Source of the DNA: Filimonas sp. | GTDB lineage: Bacteria; Bacteroidota; Bacteroidia; Chitinophagales; Chitinophagaceae | Reading direction: 5' to 3' | Length of the DNA: 35,452 nt | Assembly: GCA_017306865.1 (NCBI GenBank) | Contig: JAFKHH010000017.1 | Coordinates: forward strand, 1 to 35,452 | Part shown: positions 1 through 6,983 of the stretch, in pieces | Position numbering within the stretch: position 1 is the first letter of the stretch | Layout: each line of letters opens with the position of its first letter | Translations under genes and position numbers: made by a program | The notes under the pieces: generated by a model | Told to the model about the DNA's origin: nothing | Database searches by the model: none | The model's input: the letters and a program-made list of their open reading frames with translations, nothing else

Positions 1-97
1 AAGAAAAAGCCATCACACGATACGAAGATCATACAAGATTAAGCGTTACTTTTGATAGCATTTTTTTATTTATATAGCACACCCTTCGCCAGCTAAA

Positions 98-172
98 ATG
101 GTGGTCAACTTGCCACGGAACACACTGGTCAACTTCTCCGAAATACCCACATATTGACCCGGACGGGAAACG
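98..172. repeat. Possible IS21-type terminal repeat array (element end)
   Basis: Three imperfect copies of a roughly 24-26 bp unit follow one another. The core TGGTCAACT occurs at 102-110 and 126-134, each followed by a C/G-rich stretch and GGAA or GAAA, and a more diverged copy (TATTGACCC, then GGGAAA) lies at 152-170. IS21-family elements carry several terminal repeats of this kind at their ends. No istA or istB reading frame is visible in the 97 bases to the left, so this would be the outer end of an element lying mostly outside the window, or a remnant. The family assignment is from memory of similar repeats and is tentative. Confidence 0.35.
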
Positions 173-188
173 CGCACAACCCTATTTT

Positions 189-539
189 ATGGAAATGCCA
201 ATTTACACCGGGATCACTTATGCCGTTACGGAGAGAGAGGTCGCCAGGATGGTGTCAGTAACCAAAGATTTTGAGATTTTCAACAAAGGATTGTATTTAC
301 AGTTCAAGGATAAGATGACTGCACAACACTTCATAAACCGTGACAGCGAGTTGAAACGTTACATTAAAGATCTAAAAGGTCTTTTCCCTTTGGCATATGC
401 CGAGTCTAACAAAATAGACGACATAAGGGCAACAAAAGGAACGAAAACTTTCATGGATAACAAAGGAAAGAGGAAGTTAAGGAACTTGTTTCCTTCAATA
501 ACAACTAGGAAAGATAAAGCGAGAGGTAAAAAATTGTAA
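189..539 (+). CDS. Hypothetical basic protein, 116 aa
   Basis: I do not recognise this protein. It starts at an ATG, with a second ATG two codons later (MPIYTG...), so the exact start is uncertain. The frame is open back to about position 78, but that part only translates the terminal repeats and has no start codon. The C-terminal third is strongly basic and rich in Lys and Arg (KGKRKLRNLFP, then RKDKARGKKL), which would suit nucleic-acid contact, but no fold can be assigned. There is no signal peptide or membrane segment. It sits between the possible IS end and the convergent integrase gene, so it is probably cargo of the integrated element. It could also be a non-coding open frame. Confidence 0.45.
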   Translation: MEMPIYTGITYAVTEREVARMVSVTKDFEIFNKGLYLQFKDKMTAQHFINRDSELKRYIKDLKGLFPLAYAESNKIDDIRATKGTKTFMDNKGKRKLRNLFPSITTRKDKARGKKL

Positions 540-598
540 CTGCTGAATCCAACTTATGTTTCAACTCTTCACTAAGGATCGAACAACACAATCGCATC

Positions 599-640
599 TC
601 AAAAAAATCGAACCCCGTCCTAATTGGGCGGGGTTGATTA
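599..640 (-). terminator. Rho-independent terminator of the integrase gene
   Basis: A 10-bp stem (611-620 with 626-635, one G-T pair) encloses a five-base loop. Read on the minus strand, the hairpin lies about 12 bases after the integrase stop codon and is followed by CGATTTTTTT. On the plus strand the flank is also fairly T-rich, so it may work weakly in the other direction for the 116-aa ORF. Confidence 0.75.
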
Positions 641-646
641 TTGTTT

Positions 647-1969
647 TCAAGCGGTCAATTTCTCCGCCATAGGAATCAATTTTTGTTCTCTTTGCGCCTC
701 GATGAATTTTGCGATTCGATTCTCCAGTTTCTGCTGCCAACCACGCGTACTTTCGGCAACCTTTTCTTCATCCACTTCTGTATAAATCATCGTGGTAGTA
801 ATCTTTGTGTGTCCCAGCATTATCTGAACGACTTCAACAGGGATGTCGAACTTCAATGCGATAGTTGTGGCAAAAGTATGACGAGCGAGGTGGAAGGTCA
901 GTTTTATGGATATACCGGCTATTAATTGAATTACTTTCAATTGGCGGTTGACATATTGATTGGTGATTTGTGGAAATATCGGTCCACCCGCTAAAGCATT
1001 CCCCTTATGTAGATATTTTTTTATGATCCGGCCGGCCTGCTTTAGTATCGGCACGGCAGCTATCCCGTCTGTTTTTTGCCGATAATATTTCAGCCACATT
1101 ACACCATCTTCAGCCTCTTCGATATCTGCCAGTGATAATTTCATAACATCTGCAAAAGCAAGGCCAGTATAGCAAGAAAATATAAATAGATCCAACGCGT
1201 ATTCCAATTCGGGTGGCATGTTCTCCAGCATCTCCAGTTTACATACATCCTGTAGAGACAGCTTCGCCCTTTTATTCTTTTTTATGCCGCATATATACTT
1301 TGCAATTGGGTTGGGGCTCAACCATCCTATTTCGTCATCAGCCCAATTCAAGATCCGTTTAAATCGTTGCATATGCTTTGCAAGACCATTACCCTTACAT
1401 GGATCATAATCTTTTATAGGCGTTATTCGAATGTAATGTTCGAGGTTCGTTGCAAACTCTTTATTGATCTCAGAAAGAAATACATTCTTTGAACTAAAAC
1501 GAAGTTGTCCAGTCTGCGGATCTACACTCTCTAAAAATTTGTAAACATAATCAATCGTGGTATTGTAATTTTTCATGTTCCCCTTTGCCAACTTATCCTC
1601 CATGATCTTTTTATAGTATGCCAGCAATTCGGTCAGTGAATGTTTTTTTAGTTTTTTCTGAATACCCAGGTAGCTATCTTTTACAGATTGCGCAGTTATA
1701 ATCTGTTCGTCTCTTTGTAACTCTCTGTATTTTGAAATTATCTTTGCCCTAACATCATCAATGTATGTATTGATATCCTTGACAGCCTGCGTTCTCCCTT
1801 TTACCTGTTCTGAATTCCAGTCCCATTGACCACGCGGTATTGTTTGGCTTAATGATAATTCTTTTGCTTCACCATCAACAGTTATCTTGGCACTGATGGC
1901 ATCCATTGTTTTATCAAACTTCAATGCTCTTACAATAAAGTCAACGGAAAAAGTTTGTGTTGATCTCAT
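647..1969 (-). CDS. Tyrosine recombinase/integrase, Bacteroidetes type
   Basis: This 440-aa site-specific recombinase would integrate and excise the mobile element whose end lies here. Residues 1-95 form an arm-binding N-terminal domain, about 105-215 the SAM-like core-binding domain, and about 240-420 the catalytic domain. Visible catalytic residues are Lys299 (RQKTDG), His360 and Arg363 (HLARHTFAT), His387 (LGHTKI) and nucleophile Tyr396 (MIYTEV). The first catalytic Arg is replaced by Ala271 in CYTGLAFADV; IntDOT-like integrases of Bacteroidetes conjugative elements also lack this Arg, so the enzyme is probably active. The gene points away from tRNA-Pro, about 300 bases off, and the gap is packed with short repeats suited to integrase binding. 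The start ATG at 1969 gives a normal family length. A terminator follows the stop. Confidence 0.93.
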   Translation of the reverse strand: MRSTQTFSVDFIVRALKFDKTMDAISAKITVDGEAKELSLSQTIPRGQWDWNSEQVKGRTQAVKDINTYIDDVRAKIISKYRELQRDEQIITAQSVKDSYLGIQKKLKKHSLTELLAYYKKIMEDKLAKGNMKNYNTTIDYVYKFLESVDPQTGQLRFSSKNVFLSEINKEFATNLEHYIRITPIKDYDPCKGNGLAKHMQRFKRILNWADDEIGWLSPNPIAKYICGIKKNKRAKLSLQDVCKLEMLENMPPELEYALDLFIFSCYTGLAFADVMKLSLADIEEAEDGVMWLKYYRQKTDGIAAVPILKQAGRIIKKYLHKGNALAGGPIFPQITNQYVNRQLKVIQLIAGISIKLTFHLARHTFATTIALKFDIPVEVVQIMLGHTKITTTMIYTEVDEEKVAESTRGWQQKLENRIAKFIEAQREQKLIPMAEKLTA

Positions 1970-2270
1970 ACGTCATACGTTTTGAAATGTTTTGAAATGA
2001 TTTGAATTCACTCTTCACTTGTTGCCGGTGTCCGCAGTTTCAAATCCATTTCGAATCCATTCAAAAACTGTCAAATAATATGACGTAATAATTTATGATT
2101 CAATGAATTACAGACCTTTCATTGAGTACAAAACGAATGCCGTTTACTACTCAATAAACTACTCAATGAAACCTTGAAATACTTTGATGAAAATTGATAG
2201 TTGTAAAAAACAAAAAACCTGTAAATCATTAGATTTACAGGTTCTTGAAACACTTTGATGTGTCACTATG
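1970..2270. other. Probable attachment region (att) with arm-type repeats
   Basis: No gene lies here; the stretch between the integrase start and the tRNA 3' end is dense in repeats. TTTGAAATG occurs at 1981-1989 and 1991-1999 with a variant at 2001-2009, exactly 10 bases apart. Three inverted relatives follow at 2038-2046, 2048-2056 and 2059-2066. A perfect 12-bp inverted repeat pairs TTTCATTGAGTA (2117-2128) with 2160-2171, and ACTACTCAAT is repeated at 2146 and 2158. A 17-bp direct repeat with one mismatch (CTTGAAATACTTTGATG) lies at 2173-2189 and 2244-2260, flanking the tRNA terminator. TACGTCAT at 1969-1976 is inverted at 2080-2087. I infer integrase arm-binding sites and an att core at the tRNA 3' end; the partner att is outside the window. 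Confidence 0.55.
2207..2243 (-). terminator. Terminator of tRNA-Pro
   Basis: A perfect 12-bp stem (2216-2227 with 2232-2243, loop ATTA) lies 27 bases after the mature tRNA end. Read on the minus strand it is followed by TTTTTTGTTTTTT. This is a textbook intrinsic terminator. Confidence 0.85.
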
Positions 2271-2344
2271 TCGGGAAGACAGGATTCGAACCTGCGACCC
2301 CCTGGTCCCAAACCAGATGCGCTACCGGCCTGCGCTACTTCCCG
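2271..2344 (-). tRNA. tRNA-Pro (anticodon UGG)
   Basis: The minus strand folds as a complete tRNA of 74 nt without CCA. The acceptor stem is CGGGAAG paired with CTTCCCG, with discriminator A at 2271. The anticodon arm is CTGGT-TTTGGGA-ACCAG, giving anticodon TGG (proline), and the T arm contains GGTTCGAATCC. CCA is not encoded: the next bases read CAT. The 3' end points toward the integrase, as expected for a tRNA used as an integration site. It is intact, consistent with the element carrying sequence that restores the tRNA 3' end. Confidence 0.96.
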
Positions 2345-2451
2345 ATCCTTTTCCCTACAGCATCACTGTTGTTGGGGTTGCAAAAGTAAGAGAGAGAATC
2401 AATTAAAACAAAAATATTTTAGAAAAAATAATAGAAATAATTCCCTGATAC

Positions 2452-2490
2452 TGAAATAAAAAGCCCCGCATGTTGCGGGGCTCTTCTGTA
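2452..2490 (-). terminator. Terminator of the prs-rplY operon
   Basis: A 9-bp G+C-rich stem (AGCCCCGCA at 2462-2470 with 2474-2482, loop TGT) is followed on the minus strand by TTTTTATTTC. It lies just beyond the rplY stop codon. Confidence 0.88.
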
Positions 2491-2502
2491 TAAAGAAATT
2501 GA

Positions 2503-3093
2503 TTATTTCTTTTTATCATCTTTTGATGCAGCAGCTTCTTCTTGTTTCAACTGACGCGTCATTACGATAGATGCGATAGGAATACGTGGAGAGTTCATGA
2601 TTTCCATGTTGTCTGCTTTCACGTCTTCTACGCGGATGTTGCCATTCAATTCTAAGTTAGTGATGTCTACTTCAATATTTTCTTTCAAATATTTAGGTAA
2701 AGTTTTCACTTTCAAAGATTTCATTTTAGTTATCAGTTTACCACCAGCTTTAACACCAGCAGCAGCACCTGTAAACTTCAATGGCAGTGTAGCTACTACA
2801 CTTTTATCTCCTACCAGCTCCAACAGATCTACGTGGATCAGTGAGTCATCTACTTTGTCAAACTGCAGATCTTTCAAAATGCATTTGTATGTTTTTCCGC
2901 CTACCTGAACTTCAGCTATCTGGAATTCAGCAGTGTAAACTAACGGTTTGAAAGCTTTAGCAGAAGCGGAAAAATTAACCTCTTCAGCACCCCCGTAAAT
3001 TACACCAGGCACTGCTTCCTGAGAGCGAAGTTGGCGGGTGGCTTTTTTGCCAAAATCGGTCCTCAGTTGTCCTTCGATTGTAATTGATTTCAT
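2503..3093 (-). CDS. rplY: 50S ribosomal protein L25, CTC/TL5 type
   Basis: The product binds 5S rRNA in the large ribosomal subunit. At 196 aa it is the long CTC form: residues 1 to about 92 are the L25 domain (starting MKSITIEGQLR, with the family's PGVIYGG segment near 29-35), and about 94-180 is the beta-rich C-terminal domain. It ends in a charged low-complexity tail (EEAAASKDDKKK). It lies about 40 bases downstream of prs on the same strand with no terminator between them, so the two probably form one operon, a gene order common in bacteria. In many genomes pth follows; here a terminator and tRNA-Pro follow instead. Confidence 0.95.
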   Translation of the reverse strand: MKSITIEGQLRTDFGKKATRQLRSQEAVPGVIYGGAEEVNFSASAKAFKPLVYTAEFQIAEVQVGGKTYKCILKDLQFDKVDDSLIHVDLLELVGDKSVVATLPLKFTGAAAGVKAGGKLITKMKSLKVKTLPKYLKENIEVDITNLELNGNIRVEDVKADNMEIMNSPRIPIASIVMTRQLKQEEAAASKDDKKK

Positions 3094-3133
3094 TGTTTAT
3101 ATTTTTAAGAACTAAAAAACACCGTTGCGGCAA

Positions 3134-4096
3134 TTATAATCTTGCCTGTCTTGCTTTGAGCTGTGAATGAATAAAGAGACTTGTAATGCTCTTGTTTTCA
3201 TACGCGTTCCTGATCGCTATTGCAAAAAGGTCGGCTACACTCAGCGTTTTGATCTTTGGAGATTCGTGTTTCATCGGAATGGTGTCGCAGACAACCAATT
3301 CTTCCAGTACACTATTCTCAATGTTCTCATACGCTTTACCGCTCAATATCGGATGCGTACATAACGCTCTTACACTTTTTGCGCCTTTTTCCTTCAGCAG
3401 GCCGGCCGCTTTTGCAAGTGTGCCGCCTGTATCACAGATATCATCTATTAAAATGATGTCTTTGCCTGTTACCTCTCCTATCACCACCATGCTTGCTATC
3501 TCGTTTGCTCTTTTTCTATGCTTATCGCATATTACCATTTCAGCATTGAAGTAGCTGGCTATTTCGCGCACTCTGTTGGTACTACCCACGTCAGGGGCCG
3601 CAAAGGTAAGGCTTTCCAGCTTCAATTGCTCTATATAAGGTATAAAAATGGCTGAGCTGTCCAGGTGGTCTACCGGTATATCAAAGAAAGCCTGGATCTG
3701 TGGAGCGTGTAAGTCCATGGTTATCACACGGTCAGCGCCTGCGGCCTCAAGCAAAGTAGCTACCAGTTTTGACCCGATCGCCACCCTTGGTTTGTCTTTC
3801 CTGTCCTGCCTTGCAAAACCATAATATGGGATTACGGCTACTATACGGTAGGCGCTGGCTCTTTTTGCCGCATCTATCATAAGTAACAGTTCCATAAGGT
3901 TTTCGGTAGGTGCAAAAGTGCTTTGCACAAGAAAAACATAATCCCCACGGATACTTTCAAGAAAAATTGGCTGAAACTCGCCGTCGCTGAACTTTTGAAT
4001 GTTGATTTTGCCCAAGGGCGCTCCAAATCGTTGTGCTATCTTCTCTGCCAGGTGTTGAGAACCTGTTCCTGAAAATATCTTAACTGATGGGTTCAT
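3134..4096 (-). CDS. prs: Ribose-phosphate pyrophosphokinase (PRPP synthase)
   Basis: This enzyme makes PRPP from ribose 5-phosphate and ATP for purine, pyrimidine, histidine and NAD synthesis. The class I signature DLHAPQIQAFFDIPVDHL is at residues 128-145, the PRPP-binding loop DDICDTGGT at 218-226, and the flexible ATP loop DKHRKRANE near 191-199. I place the start at the ATG at 4096 (MNPSVKIFSGTGS, 320 aa, normal length). The frame continues 12 codons upstream to 4132, but those codons are not conserved in the family, and a promoter-like TATCTTCG (4116-4123, minus strand) lies between the two starts. It leads the operon with rplY. Confidence 0.96.
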   Translation of the reverse strand: MNPSVKIFSGTGSQHLAEKIAQRFGAPLGKINIQKFSDGEFQPIFLESIRGDYVFLVQSTFAPTENLMELLLMIDAAKRASAYRIVAVIPYYGFARQDRKDKPRVAIGSKLVATLLEAAGADRVITMDLHAPQIQAFFDIPVDHLDSSAIFIPYIEQLKLESLTFAAPDVGSTNRVREIASYFNAEMVICDKHRKRANEIASMVVIGEVTGKDIILIDDICDTGGTLAKAAGLLKEKGAKSVRALCTHPILSGKAYENIENSVLEELVVCDTIPMKHESPKIKTLSVADLFAIAIRNAYENKSITSLFIHSQLKARQARL

Positions 4097-4115
4097 AGCA
4101 TTGCAGTATGTGCGG

Positions 4116-4123
4116 CGAAGATA
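4116..4123 (-). promoter_or_regulatory. Candidate -7 box of prs
   Basis: On the minus strand the sequence is TATCTTCG, one base from the Bacteroidota consensus TAnnTTTG, 19 bases before the chosen prs ATG. The same octamer precedes the DUF3467 gene at a similar distance. No convincing -33 TTG was found. Confidence 0.4.
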
Positions 4124-4252
4124 GAAATTCAAACATGAAATAGCGTTTTAACTTCATAAGTTTTTTTAGCACTCATTTAAATTTTTTACCCGTATCGTTG
4201 CTTCATCTTCTCCTACAATTATTTGACGTGAAAGAACGCATGAGATAATTTT

Positions 4253-4260
4253 TATATTTG
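4253..4260 (+). promoter_or_regulatory. Candidate -7 box of radC
   Basis: TATATTTG matches TAnnTTTG exactly and lies 12 bases before the radC ATG, so the mRNA leader would be only a few bases long. A TTTGA at 4222-4226 is further upstream than the usual -33 spacing. Confidence 0.55.
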
Positions 4261-4272
4261 CGACGAACAACC

Positions 4273-4962
4273 ATGAAAAATTTACCAATAAAAGATTGGG
4301 CTGAGGATGACCGCCCAAGGGAGAAACTGCTTTCTAAAGGAGCAAATAACCTAAGCAATTCTGAATTACTGGCTATCCTTATTGTGAATGGCACGCCTGA
4401 GCGGAGTGCTATACAACTGGCGAAGGATTTATTAACGATTACCAATAATGATTTGCAGCAGTTGGCTACACTATCTGCATCCGAGCTGATAAAGCTGCGG
4501 GTAAAGGGCCTTGGCAAAGCAAAGGCGATCAGTATTGCAGCAGCATTTGAACTTGGCAGCCGCCTGCAGATGCCTGAGCTTCCTAAAACATGGGTTAAGA
4601 AGAGTAAAGATGTGGCAGGTTATTTATGTGCACAACTGATGCATAAGTCGCACGAGGTTTTTGCAGTGTTATTTGTAAGCCAGTCCAAGAAGATCATCCA
4701 TTTCGAAATTATTAGCGAGGGGGGCATTACCAGTACTATTGCAGATCCGCGTATTATCTTCAAAAAGGCGCTGTCCCATAACGCTACGGGCGTTATCCTT
4801 TGCCACAACCACCCTGGCGGTACTTTATCACCCAGCGCTACAGATATATCGCTTACCCGGAAGCTGAAGGCTGCCAGCGATTTCCTGGATATTGAAGTGT
4901 TGGACCATATTATTGTATGTGGGCAGGAATACTACAGTTTTGCAGACAATAGTCTGTTATAA
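4273..4962 (+). CDS. radC: RadC family JAB1/MPN+ protein
   Basis: This is a core-genome RadC protein of 229 aa. A helix-hairpin-helix region lies at about 74-90 (LRVKGLGKAKA). The JAB1/MPN+ metalloprotease-like domain follows, with the zinc motif HNHPGGTLSPSATD at 178-191 (His178, His180, Asp191). The family has no firmly established biochemical role; the old link to DNA repair is disputed. I take the ATG at 4273 (MKNLPIKDWAEDDRP). The frame extends to a TTG at 4258, but that TTG is part of the candidate promoter box TATATTTG. It is divergent from prs. Chromosomal rather than phage- or plasmid-type RadC is suggested by its core neighbours. Confidence 0.94.
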   Translation: MKNLPIKDWAEDDRPREKLLSKGANNLSNSELLAILIVNGTPERSAIQLAKDLLTITNNDLQQLATLSASELIKLRVKGLGKAKAISIAAAFELGSRLQMPELPKTWVKKSKDVAGYLCAQLMHKSHEVFAVLFVSQSKKIIHFEIISEGGITSTIADPRIIFKKALSHNATGVILCHNHPGGTLSPSATDISLTRKLKAASDFLDIEVLDHIIVCGQEYYSFADNSLL

Positions 4963-4967
4963 ATAGG

Positions 4968-5000
4968 TAAGCCTGCCAGGCATTGCGTCCGGCAGGCTTA
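4968..5000. terminator. Bidirectional hairpin between radC and the DUF3467 gene
   Basis: A 10-bp stem (TAAGCCTGCC at 4968-4977 with 4991-5000) encloses a 13-base loop. It sits between two convergent genes. The downstream T tracts are weak on both strands, so strength is uncertain. Confidence 0.55.
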
Positions 5001-5026
5001 TATATAATCTGGATGCTTTTTTCTAT

Positions 5027-5332
5027 TTACGCCTGTGCGTTAGGGCCGCCAAAATTCATTGGTATCTCTACTTCGTCCAGGTCCTGTATAGGGCCATTTG
5101 CCGCTTCATAACGCTGAACGTTTTCCTGCAGTGCGCGCATGAACCTTTTTGCATGCATGGGGGTGAAAATGATCCTGGATTTAACCCTGCTTTTTGGTGT
5201 ACCAGGCATTACGCTTACGAAATCAATTACAAACTCTGCGTGACTGTGGGTTATAATAGCCAGGTTTGCATAGGTCCCTTCAGCTACTTCTTCACTTAAC
5301 TCAATATTAAGCTGATTTTGTTGTTCTGACAT
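5027..5332 (-). CDS. DUF3467 domain protein
   Basis: This is a 101-aa soluble protein of unknown function, widespread in Bacteroidota. The sequence shows the family's core: an early segment LSEEVAEGTYANLAIITHS, then SRVKSRIIFTPMHAKRFMRAL near residues 48-68 and QENVQRYEAANGPI. It has no signal peptide or membrane segment and an acidic N terminus. It stands alone between convergent radC and the downstream end of SusC/D locus 1, from which a hairpin separates it. TATCTTCG (5348-5355, minus strand) 15 bases before the ATG is a likely promoter box. Confidence 0.88.
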   Translation of the reverse strand: MSEQQNQLNIELSEEVAEGTYANLAIITHSHAEFVIDFVSVMPGTPKSRVKSRIIFTPMHAKRFMRALQENVQRYEAANGPIQDLDEVEIPMNFGGPNAQA

Positions 5333-5347
5333 GTAAAGAAATTTGAA

Positions 5348-5355
5348 CGAAGATA
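5348..5355 (-). promoter_or_regulatory. Candidate -7 box of the DUF3467 gene
   Basis: TATCTTCG on the minus strand lies 15 bases before the ATG. It is identical to the box upstream of prs, which strengthens both calls. Confidence 0.4.
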
Positions 5356-5381
5356 CGAGTTATGCCCACATCCCATACAAC

Positions 5382-5413
5382 ACAAAGGCCACAAGAAATC
5401 TTGTGGCCTTTGT
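5382..5413 (-). terminator. Hairpin ending SusC/D locus 1
   Basis: A perfect 14-bp stem (5382-5395 with 5400-5413, loop AAAT) lies 21 bases after the SusD1 stop. The following T-rich tract on the minus strand is short (GTTGTAT). Confidence 0.75.
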
Positions 5414-5434
5414 ATATAAAACAGTAAAACAATT

Positions 5435-6934
5435 TTACTTCATCCAGAATATTTTCTGACCGAACGGATCAGTGATGTTCTGTTGCTTTACCATATCACC
5501 ATTTGTACCCAGCTCACTGTTCGGATACATCAGGCGTGAAGGGTATTGTGTTTTTGTTTTAGCCAAAGGCACAGCCGGCAGCGCCAGGCGTCTGAAATCA
5601 TTCCATGTTTCCATACCCGAAATGCTGTTCAGCGCCAGCCATTTTTGCGTAATGATCGCTTCCATCTTATTAGTAGATGCAGCCCAACCAACATCATTGA
5701 TTGCCTGACCATAATAAGTAGCAGCCGCAGTAGCAGGGCTTGCAACGCCTAAGTAGGTAAATGATTCCACTATGCCCGCTTCGTACAGTTTCTGCGCATC
5801 ACCAGCTAACCAGCCTCTTTGTACAGCTTCCGCCTGCAGGAACAAACTTTCTGCCGCAAACAGGATCACCGATGGCTGAGTTGCAGCTTTGAAGAGACCG
5901 CCGGTCTGCCCGGTAGCAGGCACTACAAATGCAGAAGTAGAGTCATTTCTAAACGCATTGTTTGTCTCGTTCAAAGGAATGCCTTTGTAAATGTTGGTAC
6001 CAGAAGATTTCAGGTACATCTGCGTCAAACGTGGATCGTTATTGTTCAGGTAATAGTTTAAAGCAAACTGCGTAGGCCTTGTAGCTTTGTAGTCTGATTT
6101 AATAGCACCTGCATATGTTTTGTAATACGTATCCCAGAAAGGATTTTGTTTACCGGAGCTGGTAGTGTAGCCAGGGTTTGAATACACTGTTTCACCTGCA
6201 CCAATAAAGCCTGTACCTTCTGTTACAATGTTCTGGATCTGTGCTTTGATGTATGTATCCCTGCCTGGCATTTCTGACTGGCGAAGCAACATTCTCAATT
6301 TTACCGTGTTGGCATATTTGATCCATTTAGTCATATTACCTGTCATGAAGATATCTTCTGCACCAGGTTTTGCAACTGTAGCCGGCGCAGTTTTAATCAG
6401 GCTGATCGCAGAATCGAGCTGTTTTACCAGGTCTTCATAAATTACCTGGCCACCATCATATTTCGGGTGCAGGTTATTTACGTTTTTCAACGCTTCTGAG
6501 TAAGGCACATTGTTATACATGTCTACCAGGATCTGGAAGGTAGATGCTTCTACTATTTTAGCAATAGCACGGTGGTATGGCTTGTTAGTAGAGGCTGCCA
6601 GGTTCTCAGCAATACGCTGATCATTCAGGTTCCTGTACAGGTCGTCCCATACACCTGTGTAGAATGAAGAAGAGATGTTGTACACTTTTTCATCATTGTA
6701 CCACAGGTAATCTGCAGAGTTTGCCCACATACCACTCCACAGGCAACCTAACTGGTTTAGCGTGGTTGTTAAACGTGTAGTGTACAAATTCAATGTAGAG
6801 GATGTAAGCAACTCCGGTGTAGTTACAGTCGGGCTGTTCGGATTGGTATTGATATCCAGGTATCCTTTTTTACAGCTACCGAACGCCAGCGCCGCAGCTA
6901 TAGACGATAAGGCAATTATTTTTTTCATATTCAT
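5435..6934 (-). CDS. SusD-like surface lipoprotein, locus 1
   Basis: This is a surface lipoprotein that would cap the SusC1 channel and bind its substrate. The signal peptide ends in a lipobox (ALAFGSC, Cys21 from the chosen ATG), and mature CKKGYLDINTNPNSPT is typical of the SusD-like_2 (SusD/RagB nutrient-binding lipoprotein) group. TPR-like helices follow, with the conserved stretch ILVDMYNNVPYSEAL and near the C terminus GMETWNDFRRLALP. The mature protein is 479 aa, normal for the family. The frame extends five codons upstream to a GTG at 6949; I choose the ATG at 6934 (MNMKK). It is 49 bases downstream of susC1 and surely co-transcribed. A peptide substrate is possible but not shown. Confidence 0.92.
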   Translation of the reverse strand: MNMKKIIALSSIAAALAFGSCKKGYLDINTNPNSPTVTTPELLTSSTLNLYTTRLTTTLNQLGCLWSGMWANSADYLWYNDEKVYNISSSFYTGVWDDLYRNLNDQRIAENLAASTNKPYHRAIAKIVEASTFQILVDMYNNVPYSEALKNVNNLHPKYDGGQVIYEDLVKQLDSAISLIKTAPATVAKPGAEDIFMTGNMTKWIKYANTVKLRMLLRQSEMPGRDTYIKAQIQNIVTEGTGFIGAGETVYSNPGYTTSSGKQNPFWDTYYKTYAGAIKSDYKATRPTQFALNYYLNNNDPRLTQMYLKSSGTNIYKGIPLNETNNAFRNDSTSAFVVPATGQTGGLFKAATQPSVILFAAESLFLQAEAVQRGWLAGDAQKLYEAGIVESFTYLGVASPATAAATYYGQAINDVGWAASTNKMEAIITQKWLALNSISGMETWNDFRRLALPAVPLAKTKTQYPSRLMYPNSELGTNGDMVKQQNITDPFGQKIFWMK

Positions 6935-6983
6935 TTTTTTTACGTTCACTTTTTAATCACTACTACTTTGTTCTATCGCTCAA

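Noticed and set aside
641..925. 94-codon plus-strand frame opposite the integrase
   Set aside because: It is a shadow of the integrase gene; the integrase frame carries all catalytic motifs.
2268..2459. Open frame of 63 codons reading MSGRQDSNLRPPGP...
   Set aside because: It is the antisense translation of tRNA-Pro, a well-known annotation artefact.
4097..4132. Longer start for prs (12 extra codons)
   Set aside because: The extra residues are not family-like, and the promoter-like TATCTTCG lies between the two starts.
6935..6949. Start of susD1 five codons upstream
   Set aside because: That codon is GTG; the ATG at 6934 gives a normal lipoprotein signal peptide.
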